Virus record (IMG/VR): IMGVR_UViG_3300045135_000262
Span: 1-22,746 of that record
Length of the DNA stretch: 22,746 bases
Source of the DNA: a virus
Reading direction: 5' to 3' (one strand)
Both the position numbers and the translations under genes were made by a program. Position 1 is the stretch's first letter. Every line of letters begins with the position of its first letter. The notes under the pieces are model-generated. The model did no database searches, was not told where the DNA came from, and saw only the letters and a list, made by a program, of their open reading frames with translations. Shown in pieces: positions 8,553 through 16,473 of the stretch.

Positions 8553-9626
8553 TTACGCTGCGTTATATTTGGCATTAACAAGAGCTTCTGGACGAAGAAT
8601 CTTTCTGCCGTATAAATGCATACCACGAACAATGTCAGCAAAGCTGTCAGGGTCACGATATGTTTCTGTTTTGTTGATCTGCTCGGCAGTCGCTACTGCT
8701 GAGTCATGACCAGCTACGATAACACCGTAGTTAGTGTTTTGGTTTGCAGAACCTGTGGTTCCTGGACCAGTACCAACTTTAGGTAAGTTGCTTGAAGTAT
8801 ATACACGGAAACCGTGGAAATTATTCAAGACCATACCGTTACGTAGTCCACCTGATTCACCGAAATCTGCGTTGAATAGACGTGAGTCTTCATCACGAAG
8901 AAGTTCCATAAATACAGGATCAACTACAAGCCATCTACCATTAGTATCAACTTGTTGTTGATCAAGTAGACGAGACATACGAGCAACAACCATTGCTGGT
9001 GAAGCTGTAGCAGTTGGTAATGCAGTAGCACCTGGCAAACGTGCTGCTAGTGGGATCGAATGATCACCTGCAGACGATGTTGTGATGTTACCAAAGTCAC
9101 CTTTTTTCAATTGCATGCTTGAAAGCAATTCATTTGAACCAGCAGTTGAAACAGCTTTAGTTCCGTTTACAACGTCATTAGCTGTATCTGCTTGTGCATG
9201 TAAAGCTGACTGTTTAAAACCAGACAAGTAGCCAAGAACTTCTTGGTCATGCTGATCAGCCAAACGATATGCTGCACGGTTAGTAGCAAGATCCATAAAG
9301 TTAACGTGTGAGTGAGCTTCTTCAATATCGTCAATTTTAAAAGCAAAGTAGTTAGCTTTATCAACAACTAGAGAAAAATCCTCATCGTCTAGATCTTGTG
9401 CTGTGATCTGAGTTCCACGAGCATAGCTGCTCACTGAAATTTCAGGTTCTTTGATGATTTTTACAGTGTCACCTTGAGCACTGATTTCCCCGAAATAATC
9501 GGAGTTGGTTATGTCTCCAGCTACAGTTGCTTTACGAAAAGCAAGCTGCACCTTTTTGGAGTAGATTACGCTAGAAAAATTACCGTTAGGTAAATTTCCG
9601 TAACCCGATGCGGTTGTAAAAGCCAT
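8553..9626 (-). CDS. Major capsid protein
   Basis: This 357-aa protein starts MAFTTASGYGNLPNGNF and shows the features of HK97-fold coat proteins. It has an N-arm, an E-loop-like stretch near GDTVKIIKEPEISVSSY, a conserved DLDDEDFSLVVDKANYFAF block, a long helix (NRAAYRLADQHDQEVLGYL) and a C-terminal beta region with NGRWLVVDPVFMELL and GFRVYTSSNLPK, ending in RKILRPEALVNAKYNAA. The position just after the scaffold, the strongest Shine-Dalgarno in the window (AGGAGG, about 8 bases before ATG) and a dedicated promoter and leader support high expression. The family assignment (capsid) is strong; the exact subfamily is not resolved. Together with scaffold and portal it builds the procapsid. Confidence 0.85.
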   Translation of the reverse strand: MAFTTASGYGNLPNGNFSSVIYSKKVQLAFRKATVAGDITNSDYFGEISAQGDTVKIIKEPEISVSSYARGTQITAQDLDDEDFSLVVDKANYFAFKIDDIEEAHSHVNFMDLATNRAAYRLADQHDQEVLGYLSGFKQSALHAQADTANDVVNGTKAVSTAGSNELLSSMQLKKGDFGNITTSSAGDHSIPLAARLPGATALPTATASPAMVVARMSRLLDQQQVDTNGRWLVVDPVFMELLRDEDSRLFNADFGESGGLRNGMVLNNFHGFRVYTSSNLPKVGTGPGTTGSANQNTNYGVIVAGHDSAVATAEQINKTETYRDPDSFADIVRGMHLYGRKILRPEALVNAKYNAA

Positions 9627-9703
9627 GATAAAATCCTCCTGATATTTGGCTTGAATTAAGCTTAAACATCTAAAAGGGGCTGTACGTTTTCTAGGGTGCA
9701 GTT

Positions 9704-9729
9704 AGTATTAGGTTGCGCTACCGAATACC
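9704..9729. promoter_or_regulatory. Imperfect 26-bp dyad in capsid leader
   Basis: The segment reads GGTATT-C-GGT-AGCGCA-ACC-T-AATACT on the minus strand. Its arms pair except for one opposed C/T and an internal A/A; the outermost pair is a G.U wobble in RNA. It can fold as a hairpin with a 6-base loop in the leader or act as a two-fold protein-binding site in DNA. The rest of 9627-9867 holds the promoter, the 5' stem-loop and no supportable ORF. Confidence 0.4.
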
Positions 9730-9783
9730 ACTGGGCCTATACTTGTCCAGGTAGTTCTTTGTAGTTTAGACTTTTTATGAATT

Positions 9784-9831
9784 TGGGTGCGACAAAAGGT
9801 AGTCAAAAAGAGGCTTTTGTCAACATACCCA
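9784..9831 (-). promoter_or_regulatory. 5'-terminal stem-loop of the capsid mRNA
   Basis: Just downstream of the -10 box the minus strand carries nested inverted repeats: outer TGGGT/ACCCA (5 bp) and inner GACAAAAG/CTTTTGTC (8 bp), with a 15-base loop. With a start site about 7 bases past the -10 (near 9827), the hairpin would sit at or near the 5' end of the message, a position known to protect mRNAs from decay. The protective role is inference. Confidence 0.5.
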
Positions 9832-9833
9832 TA

Positions 9834-9861
9834 GTTATACTGCTGAAAATTAATTTGTCAA
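9834..9861 (-). promoter_or_regulatory. Sigma70-like promoter for capsid genes
   Basis: On the minus strand there is a perfect TTGACA (9856-9861), a 16-base spacer and TATAAC (9834-9839, 5 of 6 to TATAAT). It lies between the scaffold stop (9868) and the capsid start (9626). It would give a leader of about 200 bases. A second TTGACA at 9818-9823, within a repeated TGTTGACAAA, has no convincing -10. No phage-type polymerase promoter was recognised, so host RNA polymerase is the likely user. Confidence 0.65.
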
Positions 9862-9867
9862 CAGTTT

Positions 9868-10767
9868 TTATCTAGCTTTGCCAGATACATCGTAAACAAA
9901 TTTACCCGAACGGATAGCTTTGTTAATATCGTCAGATCTCTCTTCAAACTCCTTATCGGACATTTTAGCGACTTCTGACTCACGAATTACGTCATTTGCA
10001 TCTTCTACATCTACTTGTGTTTTACTACGTCTTGTAACTGTAGAAGCTGCATCTTTAGCTTTTGCTTTCTTTGCACTTTTAGTAAGACCTTTATCTACTT
10101 TGTAAAGATCTATAACACGAACTACAGAAGCTGGATCATCTGAGTTTTCGTATAGTGCATCTTGTACCCATTTAGGTTGCTCATCAACCCAGTTATGAAA
10201 CTCATCAGATGCACGTAGATCATCAAAGTCTTCATGTGATTTACGTATTGCATTTTCAGCTTTAGTTCTTTCAGCTTCTGTTTGAATCTTATCAAACTCT
10301 TGCAAACGAGCTTCAGCTTTATTAAACATCTCTTGAGCTTTTTTAGCAGCAATAGTTTCTACTATACCTGCTACGTCTGGATATTGTTTAGACCATTCTT
10401 CTATATCTTCATCTGACTTAGGTGGTACAATGGATTCTTTTTCTAATCGTTTTTCAAAGGTTTTAAACTTTTCGTCCCATTCCTTTTCTTTTTCTTGCAT
10501 GTGGCGTCTTAGATCACCATAACGCTTTTTAAACGATTTTTCTTCAGCAGATAGCGTTTCTTCTTCAGCTTCTGTATCGGTCTCTTTCTTTTTGGAAGTT
10601 TCTTTTTCTGGTTGCTGTTCTTCGTCTGTTTCTCCACGTTGTTCAGCTTCAAGTTTACGAATCTCCTCTTCTTCTTCTTCCATTTGCTTACGCTTTTTTT
10701 CGTAGTTATAACCTCTATCAACATAACCTGCTGTTTTTGGTGTTTCTACTTCTGCTAATTCAGGCAT
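9868..10767 (-). CDS. Capsid scaffold / assembly protein
   Basis: This 299-aa, highly charged, largely helical protein starts MPELAEVETPKTAGYVDRGY. Residues about 29-75 are Glu-rich (MEEEEEEIRKLEAEQ), followed by a long predicted coiled coil (RRHMQEKEKEWDEKFKTFEK and on to about residue 190) and a basic stretch (KSAKKAKAKDAASTVTRRSK). A C-terminal helix-turn region ends KFVYDVSGKAR. This acidic-coiled-coil-basic composition, with a charged C-terminal end that could bind coat protein, is typical of podovirus scaffolds. The place between portal-side genes and the coat gene is also typical. The ribosome site is a clear AAGGAG. Low sequence conservation in this family means the call rests on composition and synteny. 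Confidence 0.75.
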   Translation of the reverse strand: MPELAEVETPKTAGYVDRGYNYEKKRKQMEEEEEEIRKLEAEQRGETDEEQQPEKETSKKKETDTEAEEETLSAEEKSFKKRYGDLRRHMQEKEKEWDEKFKTFEKRLEKESIVPPKSDEDIEEWSKQYPDVAGIVETIAAKKAQEMFNKAEARLQEFDKIQTEAERTKAENAIRKSHEDFDDLRASDEFHNWVDEQPKWVQDALYENSDDPASVVRVIDLYKVDKGLTKSAKKAKAKDAASTVTRRSKTQVDVEDANDVIRESEVAKMSDKEFEERSDDINKAIRSGKFVYDVSGKAR

Positions 10768-10792
10768 ATTTTTCTCCTTTTTTATGTTGGGG

Positions 10793-10806
10793 TCAGCCGA
10801 AGCTGA
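10793..10806 (-). other. C(UUCG)G tetraloop hairpin
   Basis: On the minus strand TCAGC-TTCG-GCTGA forms a 5-bp stem closed by C-G around UUCG, one of the most stable RNA tetraloops. It lies in the 51-base gap between the 1114-aa gene and the scaffold gene. No U-tract follows, so an RNA-stability or processing element is more likely than a terminator. Confidence 0.55.
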
Positions 10807-10818
10807 GTAGCCTTATAG

Positions 10819-13800
10819 TTATTTTTTCTTTTTGCCTTTGGTCATTAGACCGCCTTTGTTAAGCTGAAATGTGCCAGTTTCGGCACCAGTTTCTAAACCA
10901 GCTATTACTTTATCTAGATTTGCTTGAGTTTTTGCTTGATTAGCTGCTCCAGCAGGACCACCTGTATCGGATTTAGCAACTATATCTTTTCCTTTTTTCT
11001 CAGCATCATATAAAACTTCTTTAGCTTTTCTTTTTCTTTTGTCTCTTGCCTCTTCAGATTTTTTCTTATCAAACCCTTTGCCAAGTTTATAGTCAGCAAC
11101 TACTGATTTTTTAGGTATATTAGTAGTTGTAGTATCTATTCTACCAGTTTTTATTACACCATTACTTTTACCTGAACCGCTTGCAAATACATCAGCTAAA
11201 AACTTAGTAATACCAGACTTACCCTCTAGCATAGAATCAATATCTTCTCCAATACTTTCCGATAGCTCTGTAAAACCCTTAGCTTCTGCAAGAAGTTGAG
11301 AAGCTCTTAAATCAGATACAGACTGTAAAAAACCTTTATCAGTAAGTGCAGCACCGACTATTGCACCTGGTATACCTGCTAATGCATACCCTGCACCAGA
11401 AGCTAACTTACCTGTAAGAGGATCTACATCACCTGCTTTAACATTGTTTACAAAATCTCTAATACTGTCTTCACTGTTCCAATCTACATCTGTTGCCCAA
11501 TTTGCAAATGCAGGTTTAGTTTCTGTAGTAGTAGTTGCAGTTGTTCCTCCACCATCACCACCACTATCTCCCATTACTGGAGGTGTAAACGATCCATCAT
11601 TAACTACATATTCTTGATCAATATAATTTTCTAACATTTTTTGAGTCGTAGCCAAAACAATATCATAAGGAGGTTTTGTGTTTATTAACTCCACAGGCTC
11701 AAAAAATGTAGTTTTTTCTGATTGTTGGTAAATTGCAGGGGTAGTTTGACCCGCATCTATTTGTGCTTGAGTTGGAAATACCGTAGCACCTAAAGGAAGT
11801 TCTGTAAAAGCTGCTTGTTGAGCTTGTTGCCCTGCTGCATAAATTTGATCTTGTGTTTGTTGAGCAGCGGGTTGCAAACCACCTGGAGCATAACCTAGAA
11901 CAGTACCACCAGTGGCCATACTCATAGAGTTACCGATAGCTGGGTTAGGAGGGCTATAAAGGTTTTGCTGCTCCCTGTACATATTAACAACACCACCTTC
12001 AGCCATACCTAACTCTTCAAGAACTGCCATTTCTTCTGAAGTAAGAGGACCATCAGTAGGACCACCTGCAGGAACAGGCTCTCCACCTATTCTACCATTA
12101 GCTTCCATTTCAGCTAGTCCACGTTTAGCTTCATCTCTTAAGTCTTCAAAAAACTTTACACCATAATAACGAACAACATCAGCAGGAACAACATACTCAC
12201 CTTCAGAGAGTTGTGCAGGAATATCATCTCGTACTTCTTCTGCCATAGAACCTGAAGGTATATCATTACCTGATACTGGGTCTATATTCATACCATCATC
12301 TGTTAGGCCACCGTTATCCATAAAAGCCATTTGCATTTGTTCGTTCATTATGTCGCCTCCTTCGGCAAGTCCTAATTTATTTTTTATAGTATCTTTAATA
12401 TTAGTTGACTCTGGTTCTCTTCTTGGTTTAACTTCATAGTTAAAAGGATCTACACCATATTTACCTTGATATTCATAAAGATTGCCTTCTCTTTCAAGCA
12501 TACCTGCTCTAGCATCAATTGGAAATACATCTTTAGCTGTAGCACCAGATTCAAGTTGATTAATAGTCATAGAGGGGTCTAACATTTCTTCAGTAAGACG
12601 TGCCTCTATCTCACCACCTGCACCCTCGTAAAAGTTTGTCTCTATCCTAGATCTTTCTCTGTCTACGTCATAAACCTCATCAGCTAATTTATTATATACT
12701 TTACCTTGCTGTTTTAGTTTTCTATTAAGCCTTCCAATTAAATTAGTTCTACCTGCAGCTTTTTGTACTACTGATACAGGAACTCCATATTCCCTTGCCG
12801 TAGAAGCCCAAGTTACATCTGGTCTTAATTTATCAGGTTGTGAATAGTGTTTATTATATATTTCTATCTCTTGTTGTATAGTTAAACCTGGCAATGGGTT
12901 TTCACCCGCAGCTTTTCTTGCTTCTTTAAGTCGATTATCAGTACGATCAAATTCTGATTTAATTTCATCAAACTTTTTTTGGATTGGTTTTTTCTTACCA
13001 CGTAACTCTCTGTCTTTATCATACACAAGATCTGGGGGAATAGCATCGGTTGTTGCACCCCTAATAAAATTTTCTTTTCTTTGAATTACGTGTTGAAGTT
13101 CATGAAGAAGAGTTCTTTTTAATTGTTTTGTTGAGTAATGATATTTTCCATTTACCATTACTCTGTGCGCATCTGCACCCAAGTTAATTGAAAAAATATT
13201 TCTAGTTTCGTCATAACTTCCTAAAAGTTTTAAATTTTCTCCCTTCTTAGGATCTGCATTAAAAAATCTAACTTCTAAATTTTTAAATTCAGGGTATCTT
13301 TTGTAAAATTCAGGATGATCAAAAACATCAGATATTTTAACATTTTTAAAAGTACTTGGATTTCTTGCATCAGGTGATATATCTAAATCTAAAACTTGAT
13401 CTAAATTTTTTAATGATGCTTTAGTATCATCTATAAAATAACGCCACTGACCATCTGCAGGGTCTACATACCAACCAGTTTGACTCCAGATTTTTTTATT
13501 TAAATCGTAAGATATACCACCTTCTTCAGAGGCAGGTCTATTAAATTTATAAAAATCTGAATCTTTTAGAAGACCAATAGCTTTTTTAAGATTTTTATCT
13601 TTAGCTGCACCCTCCATACTAACGCCACCAAAAAGTCTTAAAGAACCTTTAGGAACTTTAAATGGAGTTGATGCAGCACCTACACCTGCAAGTGTACCAA
13701 AAATATCTCCATACGTAGCTCCAGATTCCATTGATTGCTTAATCTGTTCTAGAGTTCCAATTGCTGCACCTTTAACAAAATCTACTACTTGTTCTTTATC

Positions 13801-14163
13801 AGGTAAAAAAGGATTTTCAAGATAACCTTTTATACCCTCTAATGAGCTAATAATACCATCTCTAAGTTTTTCTCTTTCGACTCTCTGATCAGGACTTGTA
13901 GCAATCGTATAGGTTTCACCAAATTTATTTTTAAAAGCACGAACATCAGGATCTGAAGTAGGTACTTCTATATCATCTGTAGAAGCATTTACAGGACGTT
14001 GAAAAAACGGAACATTATTTAACGGATGATTAGCTCTTCTTTCTTCTTCAAGCTTATTTTCTTCAAAATCTTTTTTAACTTCGCCTGTGTATTTTTCAAC
14101 TTCCTGATCTAAACCTTCAGGAGTATAACCAAAGACTTCCATCTGTTCTGCTGTATTAGCCAT
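10819..14163 (-). CDS. Large polyvalent/internal virion protein with HExxH metallopeptidase signature
   Basis: This 1114-aa multidomain protein is encoded between the portal and scaffold genes. Residues 354-358 read HELQH, within LLHELQHVIQRKENF, a zinc-metallopeptidase HExxH. A downstream GEIEAR (517-522) supplies a candidate third ligand; the HELQH...GE-EAR pairing is known from phage polyvalent-protein associated domains (LPD23-like, from memory). About residues 640-690 hold DDIPAQLSEGEYVVPADVVR, a block common in marine phage virion proteins; then come Gln/Ala/Gly-rich linkers, a hydrophobic GYALAGIPGAIVGAA segment and a Lys-rich tail ending TKGKKKK. It starts 8 bases inside the preceding gene, with AGGGAAG upstream. 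It may be packaged and ejected with DNA, or act in head maturation or cell-wall or host-protein cleavage. The substrate is unknown. Confidence 0.65.
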   Translation of the reverse strand: MANTAEQMEVFGYTPEGLDQEVEKYTGEVKKDFEENKLEEERRANHPLNNVPFFQRPVNASTDDIEVPTSDPDVRAFKNKFGETYTIATSPDQRVEREKLRDGIISSLEGIKGYLENPFLPDKEQVVDFVKGAAIGTLEQIKQSMESGATYGDIFGTLAGVGAASTPFKVPKGSLRLFGGVSMEGAAKDKNLKKAIGLLKDSDFYKFNRPASEEGGISYDLNKKIWSQTGWYVDPADGQWRYFIDDTKASLKNLDQVLDLDISPDARNPSTFKNVKISDVFDHPEFYKRYPEFKNLEVRFFNADPKKGENLKLLGSYDETRNIFSINLGADAHRVMVNGKYHYSTKQLKRTLLHELQHVIQRKENFIRGATTDAIPPDLVYDKDRELRGKKKPIQKKFDEIKSEFDRTDNRLKEARKAAGENPLPGLTIQQEIEIYNKHYSQPDKLRPDVTWASTAREYGVPVSVVQKAAGRTNLIGRLNRKLKQQGKVYNKLADEVYDVDRERSRIETNFYEGAGGEIEARLTEEMLDPSMTINQLESGATAKDVFPIDARAGMLEREGNLYEYQGKYGVDPFNYEVKPRREPESTNIKDTIKNKLGLAEGGDIMNEQMQMAFMDNGGLTDDGMNIDPVSGNDIPSGSMAEEVRDDIPAQLSEGEYVVPADVVRYYGVKFFEDLRDEAKRGLAEMEANGRIGGEPVPAGGPTDGPLTSEEMAVLEELGMAEGGVVNMYREQQNLYSPPNPAIGNSMSMATGGTVLGYAPGGLQPAAQQTQDQIYAAGQQAQQAAFTELPLGATVFPTQAQIDAGQTTPAIYQQSEKTTFFEPVELINTKPPYDIVLATTQKMLENYIDQEYVVNDGSFTPPVMGDSGGDGGGTTATTTTETKPAFANWATDVDWNSEDSIRDFVNNVKAGDVDPLTGKLASGAGYALAGIPGAIVGAALTDKGFLQSVSDLRASQLLAEAKGFTELSESIGEDIDSMLEGKSGITKFLADVFASGSGKSNGVIKTGRIDTTTTNIPKKSVVADYKLGKGFDKKKSEEARDKRKRKAKEVLYDAEKKGKDIVAKSDTGGPAGAANQAKTQANLDKVIAGLETGAETGTFQLNKGGLMTKGKKKK

Positions 14164-14362
14164 TAATGTCTTCCCTAAGTCTTAACATTGATCTAAGCAT
14201 ACGTATCTCACCTTGGGCACGATAAACTTCTTCTATATCGTTAAGCTGCTCAAGACGTTTATGAGTCTTTTCTATTCTGTTTACTATTTCTTCCAGAAAC
14301 GGATTGTACAATTCTGGATTGTTTACAAAAGGTTTTAAAGTATTGTTCACGACTAGTTTCAT
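14156..14362 (-). CDS. Small coiled-coil protein next to portal
   Basis: This 68-aa protein (MKLVVNNTLKPFVNNPELY...) is helical and charged, with heptad-like FLEEIVNRIEKTHKRLEQL and a C-terminal QGEIRMLRSMLRLRED. The 'QG-I-ML-SML-LRE' ending resembles small proteins found beside portal genes in many podoviruses, whose role is unknown. Its ATG overlaps the portal stop as ATGA, and its own stop lies 8 bases inside the next gene, so all three are probably translationally coupled. A structural or portal-associated role is inferred from position only. Confidence 0.7.
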   Translation of the reverse strand: MKLVVNNTLKPFVNNPELYNPFLEEIVNRIEKTHKRLEQLNDIEEVYRAQGEIRMLRSMLRLREDING

Positions 14363-16464
14363 TGCATCTGTTGTTCACCAGTATTGCCTGAGAAGCCCTG
14401 TTCTCCTGGCTGAGGCGCTATTCCTGTTCCTATAGTACCACCCCCACTGCCTTGGGTATCCTGCACCTGTGCGCCTGCAGGAGCTTGCTGTGGGCTTCCT
14501 GGCTGTGGAGCACCTTGTGGAGGTGTAGGTGGTGGGTTTTCAGCTTGGAATTGTTTTAGTATTTCAGCTTGAATCGCAGCTTGCGCCATATTGTTGCCAA
14601 CTTTATCTGGATCAAGATCCATTGACTTAGCAATTTCACGTACAATGTAATCCATACGTGCAAATGGAGCAAGCGCAGGGTTTGATACCACCTGCATAAA
14701 TTGCATAAGGCGTTGGCTACGCACTTCATTAGCCATAAGACTTTCTGTACCACGAGCTTTTATCTCCAAGTCACCTTTGATTTCTTTATCAAAGTCAAAT
14801 TGCATATTAAAACCAAAAAAGGCTTTGCCTAATGGTGCTAATAGGTAGTCATCTATATTTTTAACAACATTACGTATGCTACCGTTGGCAGCAGACATAA
14901 GCATAGAAATACCAGAAGCAGTACGACCCACTCCGCTAACGCCTGTTTGGCCATGAGCGAAAGAAGGAAAACCAGTTGATTCATCAGCTAATACCCTTGC
15001 TTTATCGAACATCTGCATGTTCTCATTACTTACGTTAGGAAACTTAGTTCCAAAGATAGCTTGACCAGGTGCCCCTCCCTGTCTCCTAAACACTTTTCCT
15101 GGATACACGGAGAGGTCTTGCCCTGGGACGAGATTAGTCTCGTCTACCTCAATCAATAGATTACCAGACAATGCTGCGTTATCTACTGCCATTCGCATAA
15201 AGCCATTCATTAGTGTTTGAGTATCATCCATATTTTCAGCAATACCTACGCCAAAAATACTGTATGGATTCATCTCATAAGGAGCTGCAAAGTAAGGAAT
15301 GTAAGCTGGAGTGAATGGGTTCATTACAAGTCTTAGTACTTGTCCATTACAAATCCAGATATTTACACTTAACTGTTCTGCATCTTTTAATTCAGTGGGT
15401 ATATCTACCCCTTGATCTTTAATAATTTCTGTGTCTACAAAACCCCAAAACTCTAGAACCTCAAAACGGTCAGCTCTATCTTCTTCGGAGTTATCTTCCA
15501 TGATGTGTTCCCACCACTCTTTGCGGTAGCTTTCACCAAGACGTAAAGCATTGTCTACGGCATTTTCACGAAAGTATGGACGATTTTTTAAAGCACGTAT
15601 TTGAGAACGTGACATCTTGTGTCTTTCTACAACATACTCTGCTTCTTCCATTGTAGCTGCATCAGGATCTGGATAAAAGTTCCAGATAGATACTGATGTA
15701 GTTTGTGGAATTGTTTTAAATACAGGTGAGTAATTACCTTCATCATCCCAGTTTGGATATTCTTTATCTACTGCAAATGGGCCTTTCATTACCCCTGTAC
15801 CAAAAAGTGCTGCCTCAAAAGCAGCAGCACGTAAATGTTTCTTTGCATGAGATTCTTCTAGTTGATCATGTATTTTCTTTTCCATCTTTTTAGCTGAAAC
15901 TTCAGCAGGATGAAGTTGTACAGCCGATGGACTACCATTTACTTCAGGTTTTACATCATCAATAACAGGCTCTAACATTCCTGTTAAAGCACCGAGACGT
16001 TCTTTATATTCTGGTAAAGTTTCTCCTGGAAGCAATTTAGCCATTTTACCGTCAAGTGCTTTTCTAACTTCAGGATTAGTTTCATAGCTAACAGTTTCTT
16101 CTACACCGTCTGGTAATATTGTGGGATCAATACTTATTGGAAACTTATTACCACCAAATAATACTTCTGCTATTTGACCATAAGCAGCAAGTGTTTTAGT
16201 TTTAGTTACTTTTACAAATACACGAGACTTTTCCGTAGAAGTAAATTGTACATCAGGTCCATATATACCACGATAGTTTCTATAAGCTTGAATCCAACGT
16301 TCTTCATCTAGTTGTCTAGCTGTTTCAGCTTTACTGTATTTATCTTTGACAAACTGAACAATGTGACCTGTAAGTGGATCTGAATAGTCTTCTTCTGTAA
16401 CGTCATCTACCGATACAGTTTCTTCCATATCCATAATCATTTCTTCAAAATCTTCTTCTGCCAT
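14359..16464 (-). CDS. Portal protein
   Basis: This 701-aa protein starts MAEEDFEEMIMDMEE with an acidic head, then has VQFVKDKYSKAETARQLDEE and RWIQAYRNYRGIYG, followed by VKVTKTKTLAAYGQIAEVLF. This helical opening is typical of P22-type podovirus portals. The central part has IPYFAAPYEMNPYSIFGVG and the conserved DTQTLMNGFMRMAVDNAALS and GISMLMSAANGSIRNVVKN helices near the channel. The last 58 residues (about 644-701) are Pro/Gln/Gly-rich and probably disordered. Length fits large podovirus portals. Portals form the dodecameric DNA entry vertex, docking terminase and later the adaptor. It follows terminase by 9 bases with an AAGGAA ribosome site. Confidence 0.85.
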   Translation of the reverse strand: MAEEDFEEMIMDMEETVSVDDVTEEDYSDPLTGHIVQFVKDKYSKAETARQLDEERWIQAYRNYRGIYGPDVQFTSTEKSRVFVKVTKTKTLAAYGQIAEVLFGGNKFPISIDPTILPDGVEETVSYETNPEVRKALDGKMAKLLPGETLPEYKERLGALTGMLEPVIDDVKPEVNGSPSAVQLHPAEVSAKKMEKKIHDQLEESHAKKHLRAAAFEAALFGTGVMKGPFAVDKEYPNWDDEGNYSPVFKTIPQTTSVSIWNFYPDPDAATMEEAEYVVERHKMSRSQIRALKNRPYFRENAVDNALRLGESYRKEWWEHIMEDNSEEDRADRFEVLEFWGFVDTEIIKDQGVDIPTELKDAEQLSVNIWICNGQVLRLVMNPFTPAYIPYFAAPYEMNPYSIFGVGIAENMDDTQTLMNGFMRMAVDNAALSGNLLIEVDETNLVPGQDLSVYPGKVFRRQGGAPGQAIFGTKFPNVSNENMQMFDKARVLADESTGFPSFAHGQTGVSGVGRTASGISMLMSAANGSIRNVVKNIDDYLLAPLGKAFFGFNMQFDFDKEIKGDLEIKARGTESLMANEVRSQRLMQFMQVVSNPALAPFARMDYIVREIAKSMDLDPDKVGNNMAQAAIQAEILKQFQAENPPPTPPQGAPQPGSPQQAPAGAQVQDTQGSGGGTIGTGIAPQPGEQGFSGNTGEQQMQ

Positions 16465-16473
16465 TTTATTTCC

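Noticed and set aside
9818-9823. Second TTGACA as an independent promoter
   Set aside because: No TATAAT-like box lies 15-19 bases downstream on the minus strand; the site overlaps the 5' stem-loop.
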